64,000 bases of DNA, from contig BTUU01000003.1 of assembly GCA_045863555.1 (NCBI GenBank), positions 124,001-188,000 on the forward strand, given 5' to 3'. Shown one piece after another: positions 25,901-33,113 of the stretch. How positions within the stretch are numbered: the first letter of the stretch is position 1; each line of letters opens with the position of its first letter. Below the pieces are notes generated by a model. It saw only the letters and a program-made list of their open reading frames with translations. It did no database searches and was not told where the DNA came from. The stretch comes from JACRLV01 sp045863555 (GTDB lineage: Bacteria; Planctomycetota; Phycisphaerae; UBA1845; Fen-1342). The position numbers were made by a program, and so were the translations under genes.

Positions 25901-27100
25901 TCAGCAGGCAATCCCGAAACCGGCCAGTAGCGCCGCAAGGTCCGAAATGTCGGTGTCACCGTCGCCGTCGCCGTCGGCGCAGCCCAATGTCCCCGGGGCG
26001 CCGGTCTGTCCGAAGACCGAGAGCAATTGCGCGAGGTCGCTGATGTCCCGATCCCCGTCCGCGTCGAGATCGCCGGAGCATCCGCACGGTTCGCCGCCTT
26101 CGTCGCGGTAGTAGAAGCCGGCCATCGCGCCGATCCGCGTGGGGCAGATCGTCGTGAACGCATGCGGGTAGCACTCGAATGCCGTCTGCGAGGATTCATC
26201 GTAGTCATGCACGGCGTTCGACGGGTTGTTGTCGTCGTATTGTCCGGGATGCTGGTATCCGATCCGCCCGTCCGGCGGATCCTCGGCATCCCCCGTGCCC
26301 CAGAGAATCGGCTGGACGGCAATGCCGTTCAGCAGGACCTCGTCGATCCCGGTCGGCAGGATCGGATCTCCCCACTGGTCAAATCCGATCACGAAGCTCA
26401 TTTGGAATCCACCGACGCCATCGGCCGGCATTCGATGGCCGATCGGTGAGTCGATGAACGCCCAGTAATAGTCCAGCCCGCCACCCTCGTTCCGGTTCAC
26501 GAAGCCGAAGTCATACAGCACTCCGCCCAGTGGCCCGGAACCGTCATCCTGCGGCTCCGGAGGCGACTGGTCGGCGCAGCTCATGTTCATCGACTCGAAC
26601 GTCTGAATCGCGATCATGCACCAGGCGTCCGGCCGCCCGTCCGCGTCGTTATCCGGCTCGTTCGCCGCGACGTGCCAGAACCAGCCGAACGCCAGACCGT
26701 TGCAGAGCCGTCCGGCCGCGGCGGCGGCCGTGGTCATGTCCGCGCTCGTGAACGGATTACTGTAGTAGTCGCCGAAGTACCACCGGCTCGAAGGTGTGGC
26801 GAAATACGGCCCCCGCACGTTGCACTCGATGCCGCCCACGAGCTCGCCGACCGCGCCGTCGATGATCTCCAGCTCGATGCAGTCGTACGCGATGCGCCAG
26901 CCGGTTCGCTGCGAGGCAGGACCGATATCGACCCAGTCTCCCGTGAACACCATCCGCCCGTCGACGAGCGTGTAAGGCCGGGCTCGCTGCGCCTCGAGCC
27001 TCACACCCGTCTGAGCGCCCGTCACGTCGGCCGCGGGAGACGTCGACACGGTGATGATCGCGGCAAGTCCGGCCGCAACGTGATTCAGCGCCAGTTTCAT
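25901..27100 (-). CDS. Secreted protein with dockerin-like repeats, paralogue 1
   Basis: 399 residues with a signal peptide (NHVAAGLAAIITVSTSPAAD). The middle has a region shared with the next gene: YTLVDGRMVFTGDWVDIG, SSRWYFGDYYSNPFTSADMT, AFGWFWHVAANEPDNDADG, LWGTGDAEDPPDGRIG and a Cys-rich part. It ends with two calcium-binding-type repeats, DLDADGDRDISDLAQLLSVF and DGDGDGDTDISDLAALLAGF. No known enzymatic domain is recognised. It lies about 120 bp downstream of its paralogue and on the same strand; a strong terminator lies between, so each probably has its own transcript. Confidence 0.85.
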   Translation of the reverse strand: MKLALNHVAAGLAAIITVSTSPAADVTGAQTGVRLEAQRARPYTLVDGRMVFTGDWVDIGPASQRTGWRIAYDCIELEIIDGAVGELVGGIECNVRGPYFATPSSRWYFGDYYSNPFTSADMTTAAAAAGRLCNGLAFGWFWHVAANEPDNDADGRPDAWCMIAIQTFESMNMSCADQSPPEPQDDGSGPLGGVLYDFGFVNRNEGGGLDYYWAFIDSPIGHRMPADGVGGFQMSFVIGFDQWGDPILPTGIDEVLLNGIAVQPILWGTGDAEDPPDGRIGYQHPGQYDDNNPSNAVHDYDESSQTAFECYPHAFTTICPTRIGAMAGFYYRDEGGEPCGCSGDLDADGDRDISDLAQLLSVFGQTGAPGTLGCADGDGDGDTDISDLAALLAGFGIAC

Positions 27101-27158
27101 CGTGTGTTCACTCCGGCTGTGAACCGCGTTTTACCCACATCACCCCGACCGCGTCAAG

Positions 27159-27194
27159 AAAAAAAAGCCGGCCCGCGGAAATCCGCGGGCCGGC
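27159..27194 (-). terminator. Rho-independent terminator after dockerin-type gene 2
   Basis: 13-bp perfect stem GCCGGCCCGCGGA/TCCGCGGGCCGGC (27167-27179 with 27182-27194), followed on the minus strand by eight T (27166-27159). It lies 28 bp after the stop of the upstream gene. Confidence 0.85.
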
Positions 27195-27221
27195 CCGTAA
27201 GACTGCGGACGTCAGACCTGC

Positions 27222-28394
27222 TTAGCAGGGAACGCCGAAGGTACCGAGCAGCGCGGCCAGGTCGCTGATGTCGACGTCGCCGTCGGCATCGGTGTCAACG
27301 CAACCGAGCGAACCCGGGTCGCCGGTCTGGCCGAACGCCGAGAGCAGCGAAGCCAGGTCGCTGATGTCGCGGTCGCCGTCGCCGTCGAAGTCGCCGACGC
27401 ACGGGCAGGGGTTGCCGCCGGGCTTGTAGTAGAAGCCCATCATGGAGCCCTGCGGCGTCGGGCAGATCGCGAACGAGTAGAAGAAGCACTCGAGCGGGAT
27501 CACGTTGTTCGGATCCGTCTCATCGACGTCGTGCACGCCGTTCGTCGGGGTGTCGTCGTCATACTGGCCGGGCTCATTGTGACCCACGCGACCGTCCGGC
27601 GGAACCTCGGCGTCGCCCGTGCCCCAGAGCATCAGCTGCGTCGCAATGCCCACGCCGGTCGTTGTGTCGATACCGGTCGGGATGATCAGGTTACCGGCGC
27701 CATCATCGCCGATCGCGAGGACCGCCTGGTAGCCGCCGACGCCGTCAGCCGGCATCGTGCAGGTCAGGGTGCCGAGATCGCCCGCGAAGTAGTAGTAGCC
27801 GTTGCCCGATTCGAGGAAGCCGAAGTCGAGGATCACGCCGTCGATGAAGTTCGAGCCGTCATCCGCTTCGCCGACCGCGCAGGTGACCTGCATGTCTTCG
27901 AACGTGCCGATCGCGATGATGCAGGGTGAATCGGCCAGACCGTCGCCGTCATTATCCGGCTCGGCCGTGCCGACGTTCCACCACCAGCCGAAACCGAGGC
28001 CGGTGCAGGCAGCGCCTTCCGCGCCGGCGCCGGTCGTGATGTCCGCGCTGACGAACGGGTTGTTGTACGTCGCGCCGAAATACCAGCGGCTCGAAGCGCC
28101 GGCCAGCGCGCACTCAATCCCGCCGATCGGGGCGCCGATGACGCCGCCGGTCAGATCGAGTTCGGCGCAGTCGAACGCGGCTTCGAACACCGAGCGGCTC
28201 GACGAACCGTTGTACGCGATCCAGTCGCTCGTGAAGACCATCCGGCCGTCGACGAGCGTGTACGAGCGCATGCGGATCGGTTCGACCTGCTGGCCGACAT
28301 CGGCCGTGCGGATCGCGGGCTTGGGGTTGCCGGCAAACGCCGGGAGAGCAAGGGCGGCCACGCCGGCCGTCATGCAAGCGGTGCGAAACAACAT
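27222..28394 (-). CDS. Secreted protein with dockerin-like repeats, paralogue 2
   Basis: 390 residues from the ATG at 28394, which has AAAGGAGG 7 nt upstream. Signal peptide ACMTAGVAALALPAFAG. It shares with paralogue 1 the segments YTLVDGRMVFTSDWIA, SSRWYFGATYNNPFVSADIT, GFGWWWNVGTAEPDNDGDG and LMLWGTGDAEVPPDGRVG, and ends in DFDGDGDRDISDLASLLSAF and DTDADGDVDISDLAALLGTF. Recent tandem duplication is the likely origin of the pair. Function unknown; probably extracellular. The far-upstream promoter described separately would give a leader of about 400 nt. Confidence 0.85.
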   Translation of the reverse strand: MLFRTACMTAGVAALALPAFAGNPKPAIRTADVGQQVEPIRMRSYTLVDGRMVFTSDWIAYNGSSSRSVFEAAFDCAELDLTGGVIGAPIGGIECALAGASSRWYFGATYNNPFVSADITTGAGAEGAACTGLGFGWWWNVGTAEPDNDGDGLADSPCIIAIGTFEDMQVTCAVGEADDGSNFIDGVILDFGFLESGNGYYYFAGDLGTLTCTMPADGVGGYQAVLAIGDDGAGNLIIPTGIDTTTGVGIATQLMLWGTGDAEVPPDGRVGHNEPGQYDDDTPTNGVHDVDETDPNNVIPLECFFYSFAICPTPQGSMMGFYYKPGGNPCPCVGDFDGDGDRDISDLASLLSAFGQTGDPGSLGCVDTDADGDVDISDLAALLGTFGVPC

Positions 28395-28806
28395 TGAGAG
28401 ACCTCCTTTGAATGGAAAAGTTCTGACCTCGATGGTCGACGAAGCGAACAATATACCCCGGTCTACGCAGACCGAACCCGCAACCCCGTGGTAACGAAAA
28501 ACCACGTTGGGCGGTTACGCTCTTTCAGCCACAAGCCGACTGGCAATGCCTGTCTAGAAGCCCGTCAACCGAAGTTGCACCCGTATCGCGTAGCCGTCGA
28601 ATAAACGACATTCACCAGACAATTGCGAACACTCGAGTTTCGCGAATGACCCGTTGGACGCGATCCGCTTCGATTCCCCTGACTTCCTTCGCCCCTCCAG
28701 GACGCCGATAGAACTGAACGACCTTCCCTTCCCAAAGAGGTCGAAATTCGGCGCCGCTCGAACCCGCGGCCGACCTGCTTTCAGGCCGTCGCGCTTTCTT
28801 CTGCGG
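28395..28806 (-). other. Long intergenic region / candidate 5' leader or small RNA
   Basis: The 28395-29066 gap is divergent between a dockerin-type gene (minus) and a chemotaxis receptor (plus). I find no gene with convincing codons. The minus-strand portion lies between a strong predicted promoter (28807-28835) and the dockerin gene start, so it could be a long leader or an independent small RNA. No promoter is evident for the receptor on the plus strand. Nothing else is supported. Confidence 0.3.
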
Positions 28807-28835
28807 ATACTAGCAGGGGCGCATACCGATGTCAA
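28807..28835 (-). promoter_or_regulatory. Strong predicted sigma-70 promoter, far from any start
   Basis: Minus-strand TTGACA (28835-28830), exactly 17-nt spacer, TAGTAT (28812-28807). Close to consensus and about 410 bp upstream of the nearest same-strand gene (start 28394). Confidence 0.55.
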
Positions 28836-29066
28836 GCGCAATCCATGCGGCCGCAACCGCTTGCAAGCCCTTTGTTTTCAAGACCTCACGCTCCGCCAGC
28901 GTCGCAGATTCGAGGCCGTTGTGTGAATTCACCCGCCGCCGTCGCCCCCAGCCAGGCCCGCCGACCTGCCGCTGCCCGCTTTCTTCATCCCGCCGATCAA
29001 AAACGCCGATGACCCCGAAAAGCCGCGTCAGAAATCGCGCCCGCCACAGTACCCGGGGGATCCCCG

Positions 29067-30902
29067 ATGAGAGTTGGTATCGGAACCAAGGTCGTCGTCA
29101 TGGCTGTCGGCCAGATCATCGTGGTCGTCGGCATTCTCTTTGCCGCGTACTACCAGAACGCATACGACACGCAGGTCATGGCGTACACGGACCGGGCCCG
29201 TACCGTCCTGCTCTCCGCCGAAGGCGGCCGGTCGGTCGAAACCTCGAAATGGACCAACGGCACGTATTCAACCGCGATGATGGCCGATTGGGCCAGAAAC
29301 GGCGACCACGAGAAGATCGACGCTGCGCATCCCGTTATCTCCGCATTCGTGGCCGCCGACCAAAACGCGAAACAACACGGCTTCAAGCTCCGGATACCCG
29401 CGCTCCAGGCTCGGAACCCGGCCAACCGGCCGGACGACTGGGAACGGGCGGTGCTCGATCGCCTGGCGCGCGAGAATATGGAGGAATTTGCAGCCATCGA
29501 CGAACGGATCAACGCCGTCCGATATTGCCGCCCCATCCGAGTGACCGCGGATTGCCTCTCCTGCCACGGCGACCCCGCCCAGTCCGTGAAATTGTGGGGA
29601 AACGACCGGGGGCTCGATCCAACCGGGGCGAGAATGGAGAACTGGAAGGAGGGCGACCTGTGCGGCATGTTTGAGGTGATCCAGCCGCTCGGCGGCGCGG
29701 ACGCGACCGTTGCCGCGGCGATGTGGCGCGCGGGGCCGATCTGTCTCGCGCTGATGCTCGGCGGAGGACTCCTCTTCGCGTGGTTCGTGCGGCGCCGCGT
29801 CAGCCTCCCGCTGGGGGCGATGACACAGCTGGTCGCTCGAATCGGCGACGGCGAGATGACGGCGCGAAGCAGCTCGATGAACGTCAATTTCAGCGCTTCG
29901 CAGGAGATCGAAGAACTCGCCCGCGGCATCGACGGCATGGGCGCGCGAATCCAGCAACAGACCGAAACGGCAAGAGCCCACGCCGACGATCTCAAGCGCA
30001 AGGTCGATCAGATTCTGGTCAGTGTCCGAGCCGCATCCGCGGGGGATCTGACTACCCGAATCGAAGTGAACGGCGTTGACTCCGTAGGCCAGCTCGCCGA
30101 GGGCATCGAGACGATGATCGCCTCGCTCCGCGAGATTGTGGGCCAGATCAGGGACTCCGCCGAGCAGCTCACGGAAGGGGCGCGGATCGTGTCCGAAGGC
30201 GCAATCTCGCTCTCGGGCGGGGCCGAGAGCCAGTCGGCGAGCGTCGAACAGATGTCGGTGTCGATTCAGGCCCTCGAGGCGATGATCGCCGGCGTCTCCG
30301 AAAGCGCTCAGACCGCCGACCGGCTCGCGCGCCAGACCGCCGACATGGCGGCCGGCGGAATCCACACCGTAGAACGCAATATCGAAGCCATGCGACTCAT
30401 CGACAAGTCAAGCGAGCAGATCGGGGAAATCACGGGAATGATCGCCGAGATCGCAAGTCAGACGAACCTGCTCGCGCTCAACGCCGCCATCGAAGCCGCC
30501 CGCGCTGGCGAACACGGACTGGGCTTTGCGGTCGTCGCGGACGAAGTCCGAAAGCTCGCCGAACGCTCCAGCCACGCCGCCAAGGAGATCGAATCGCTTA
30601 TCCGCGAATCCGCGACGCGCGTCCGAGAGGGCGCCGCGCTCAGCCAGCAGACCGGCCAGGCCCTCCGGCAGATTGCCGACGGAGTCGAGAAGACGGCCCG
30701 GGGGATCAGCGAGATCGCAGCCGCGACGCGCAGCCAGTCCCAGGCGGTTCGCGAAGTCTCAAGCGGAATCCATAACGTCGCGTCCGTCACGGAAAACAAC
30801 GCGTCCGCCTCGCAGGAGATGTCCGGCTCGGCCGAGGAACTCTCCGGACAGGCGCAGCAGCTTCGCGAACTCGTGGGGGCATTCAAGGTCGCCGCGAGGT
30901 AG
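29067..30902 (+). CDS. Methyl-accepting chemotaxis protein with heme-binding sensor domain
   Basis: 611 residues. One N-terminal helix (about 7-28), an extracytoplasmic domain to about 225 with a single c-heme site CLSCHGDP (163-167) of the Tll0287/DUF3365 type, a second helix (about 228-250), HAMP-like and coiled regions, then the conserved signalling hairpin (IAEIASQTNLLALNAAIEAA, RAGEHGLGFAVVADEVRKLA). Heme suggests sensing of redox or a gas. The start ATG follows GGGGATCCCCG. No che cluster adjoins it, so the partner CheA/CheW are elsewhere. Confidence 0.9.
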   Translation: MRVGIGTKVVVMAVGQIIVVVGILFAAYYQNAYDTQVMAYTDRARTVLLSAEGGRSVETSKWTNGTYSTAMMADWARNGDHEKIDAAHPVISAFVAADQNAKQHGFKLRIPALQARNPANRPDDWERAVLDRLARENMEEFAAIDERINAVRYCRPIRVTADCLSCHGDPAQSVKLWGNDRGLDPTGARMENWKEGDLCGMFEVIQPLGGADATVAAAMWRAGPICLALMLGGGLLFAWFVRRRVSLPLGAMTQLVARIGDGEMTARSSSMNVNFSASQEIEELARGIDGMGARIQQQTETARAHADDLKRKVDQILVSVRAASAGDLTTRIEVNGVDSVGQLAEGIETMIASLREIVGQIRDSAEQLTEGARIVSEGAISLSGGAESQSASVEQMSVSIQALEAMIAGVSESAQTADRLARQTADMAAGGIHTVERNIEAMRLIDKSSEQIGEITGMIAEIASQTNLLALNAAIEAARAGEHGLGFAVVADEVRKLAERSSHAAKEIESLIRESATRVREGAALSQQTGQALRQIADGVEKTARGISEIAAATRSQSQAVREVSSGIHNVASVTENNASASQEMSGSAEELSGQAQQLRELVGAFKVAAR

Positions 30903-31045
30903 CCCTCGGCCAAGCCACGTTCCCCGCGCCCGCCGCACACCGCCCGTCGATTCACCGTCCGGCCGCCTCGCGGCGCGCCGCCCGCTGTATCATGACCAAC
31001 CCGCCGGCGGCCGTCTTCGGCGGACAGTGTCATGGGAGTGTGGGC

Positions 31046-31909
31046 GTGCGCGAGTGGGTGTGTATCAACGGTCGGCTCATGCCGGCCGATCAGGCGCTGG
31101 TGAGCGTCTTCGACTCGGGATTCATGCAGGGCGTCGGCTTGTTCTCGACGATGCGCGCGTACGAAGGCCGCGTTTTCCGCCTCCAGCGCCATCTCGATCG
31201 CCTCAAAGCATCCGCGGCCGCCCTTGGTTGGACGCACAACCCCGATGAAGAGTTGATGCGCTCCTGCGTGGAACAGGTGGTCGCCGCAACGGAGCAGGCG
31301 GACGCCCGCGTTCGCCTCACCGTCACGACCGGCACCCTCCGCGCGGGCCACGAAGCTCCCGCGGAGTTGCTCGTGGTGGCCAACGCATCGCCCGGCGTCG
31401 CCTATCCGGAGGAGCTCTATCGAAAGGGCGTGACGGTCGCGGTCAGCCGTTTCCGGCAGCACCCCTTCGATCCGATCATTGGCCACAAGACGACAAGCTA
31501 TTTCTCGCGTCTCGCGTCGCTGCGCGAGGCGCACCAGCGGGGAGCGTTCGAAGCGCTCTGGCTCAATCTTGACGCGCAGGTCGCGGAAGGCGCGATGTCC
31601 TCGGTCTTCGCCGTCCAGGACGGCGTGCTCGTCACGCCGCCGCTCGATACGCCGGTTCTCCCGGGCATCACGCGCGCGACGGTTCTCGAAATCGCGGCAA
31701 AACTGAGGATTGCCGCGCGTGAGCAGCCGCTGACGCTCGAGGAGTTCCTCGCCTGTGACGAGGCCTTCCTCACGAGCAGCCTCTTCGAGATCATGCCGGT
31801 CGTGCGGCTGGAGCGCCGGACGATCGGAAGCGAGAAGCCCGGCGACCTCACCGCGCAGATCTTCAAGGCGTACGGAGATCTGATCGAAGAGGAGTGCGAA
31901 GGTGGCTGA
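31046..31909 (+). CDS. Aminotransferase class IV (PabC/IlvE-like)
   Basis: 287 residues from a GTG at 31046 with GGGAG 7 nt upstream; an ATG at 30992 with no ribosome site would add 18 residues. PLP-dependent fold-type IV enzyme: VCINGRLMPADQALVSVFDS, GLFSTMRAYEGRVFRLQRHL, the Schiff-base lysine in IIGHKTTSYFSRL, LNLDAQVAEGAMSSVFAV and LPGITRATVLEIA. It could be 4-amino-4-deoxychorismate lyase (folate), a D-amino-acid or branched-chain aminotransferase; the sequence does not decide. It overlaps the Nif3-like gene by 8 bp, implying translational coupling. Confidence 0.85.
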   Translation: MREWVCINGRLMPADQALVSVFDSGFMQGVGLFSTMRAYEGRVFRLQRHLDRLKASAAALGWTHNPDEELMRSCVEQVVAATEQADARVRLTVTTGTLRAGHEAPAELLVVANASPGVAYPEELYRKGVTVAVSRFRQHPFDPIIGHKTTSYFSRLASLREAHQRGAFEALWLNLDAQVAEGAMSSVFAVQDGVLVTPPLDTPVLPGITRATVLEIAAKLRIAAREQPLTLEEFLACDEAFLTSSLFEIMPVVRLERRTIGSEKPGDLTAQIFKAYGDLIEEECEGG

Positions 31910-33023
31910 GACGGTCAGCGTCGGGCGCCTGCTGAAGGTCATCGACGGGTTTGCACCCTTCGCGGGCGCGGCCGACTGGGACAACGTCGGCCTCCTCGCC
32001 GGCGACGAGTCCTGGCCCGCCCGGCGCATCCTGCTCGCGATCGACCTGACCGACGCCGTCGCGGCGGAGGCGCTGAAGCAGAAAGCCGACGCCCTCGTGA
32101 TCTACCACCCGCCCATCTTCAAGGGCATCCGCTCGGTCACTTCCCGCGCCCAGTCGCCGACGACGCGGCTGGCCGATCTTCTCGCCGCCAGGATCTCGAT
32201 CGTCGCCCTCCACACCGCCCTCGACGCGGCGGCAGGGGGGACCAATGACGCGCTCCTTGACGCATTTGGCCCCGTTGAGCGTTACCCTCTCGAACCCGCG
32301 ACCGTCGAATCGCACTACAAGCTGGCGGTTTTCGTGCCCGAAGCGGATGTCGATCGCCTGCGCTCGGCCCTGGCCGCCGCCGGCGCGGGCGTCATCGGCC
32401 ACTACCGCGAGTGCAGCTTCGAGGTGCGCGGCCGCGGCACGTTCTCCGGCGACGAGACAACCAACCCGACGGTGGGGCGGCGCGGCCGTCTTGAGCATGT
32501 CGATGAATTCCGGCTCGAAATGGTCGTGCCGCGGCCGTGCCTCGGCGCTGTCGTGCGCGCACTCTACGCGACGCATTCGTACGAGGAACCGGCGTTTGAT
32601 GTCTACCCGGTCGTAGGAACCGCCGGCCGGGCCGCCACGGGCATGGGCCGCGTGGGATTGCTTGCAAAGCCGACGGCGGGCCGGGCGCTGCTGCGGAAGC
32701 TCGCTGCGGTCGCCGATCTTTCGAACGCGAGCGTCGTCGGCGATCTCAACCGAAGGTTCAAGTCGATCACCGCCGCGGCCGGATCATTCGGCGTGCAGTC
32801 GCTCCGTGATCCGGAATCGCTCGTCATCACGGGCGAATTCAAGCACCATGATGCGCTCGAACTCCTCCGCAGAGGCGTGGCCGCCGTTCACGTTGGACAC
32901 TCCGAAAGCGAGCGTCCGGTTCTGCAGCGCGTGACCGATGTGTTACGCTCGGGCCTGCGCGGCGCACGGGTATCGATCGCGCGGTCTGATGCCTCCCCCT
33001 TCCGACGGGTATCTCCGAAATAA
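31902..33023 (+). CDS. Nif3-like dinuclear metal center protein (YbgI/YqfO family)
   Basis: 373 residues starting at a GTG. The two halves of the Nif3 metal fold are separated by a central CutA/YqfO-like insertion (about 145-225). Landmarks: FAPFAGAADWDNVGLLAGD, IYHPPIFKGIRSVT, IVALHTALDAAAGGTNDAL near the start, and ITGEFKHHDALELLRRGVAA with VHVGHSESERPVLQ at the end, which together supply the metal ligands. Often called GTP cyclohydrolase I type 2 by old annotation; the true activity is unsettled. Coupled to the upstream aminotransferase gene. Confidence 0.9.
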   Translation: MAETVSVGRLLKVIDGFAPFAGAADWDNVGLLAGDESWPARRILLAIDLTDAVAAEALKQKADALVIYHPPIFKGIRSVTSRAQSPTTRLADLLAARISIVALHTALDAAAGGTNDALLDAFGPVERYPLEPATVESHYKLAVFVPEADVDRLRSALAAAGAGVIGHYRECSFEVRGRGTFSGDETTNPTVGRRGRLEHVDEFRLEMVVPRPCLGAVVRALYATHSYEEPAFDVYPVVGTAGRAATGMGRVGLLAKPTAGRALLRKLAAVADLSNASVVGDLNRRFKSITAAAGSFGVQSLRDPESLVITGEFKHHDALELLRRGVAAVHVGHSESERPVLQRVTDVLRSGLRGARVSIARSDASPFRRVSPK

Positions 33024-33027
33024 GACG

Positions 33028-33058
33028 CGGGGCGCGGCGATTGAGATCACCGCGCCCC
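33028..33058. terminator. GC-rich hairpin between convergent genes
   Basis: 9-bp stem GGGGCGCGG/CCGCGCCCC (33029-33037 with 33050-33058) 5 bp after the Nif3-like stop. No T-run follows on either strand, so it is only a possible (bidirectional) terminator. Confidence 0.4.
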
Positions 33059-33113
33059 GGAGCAGATGTCCGACAGTCCGGGTTGCTCACCGCAGTCCGG
33101 ACGGTCTACCGAA

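Noticed and set aside
28554..28856. 100-codon minus-strand frame in the 28.4-29.1 kb gap
   Set aside because: It starts upstream of the predicted promoter, lacks a ribosome site and shows no domain.
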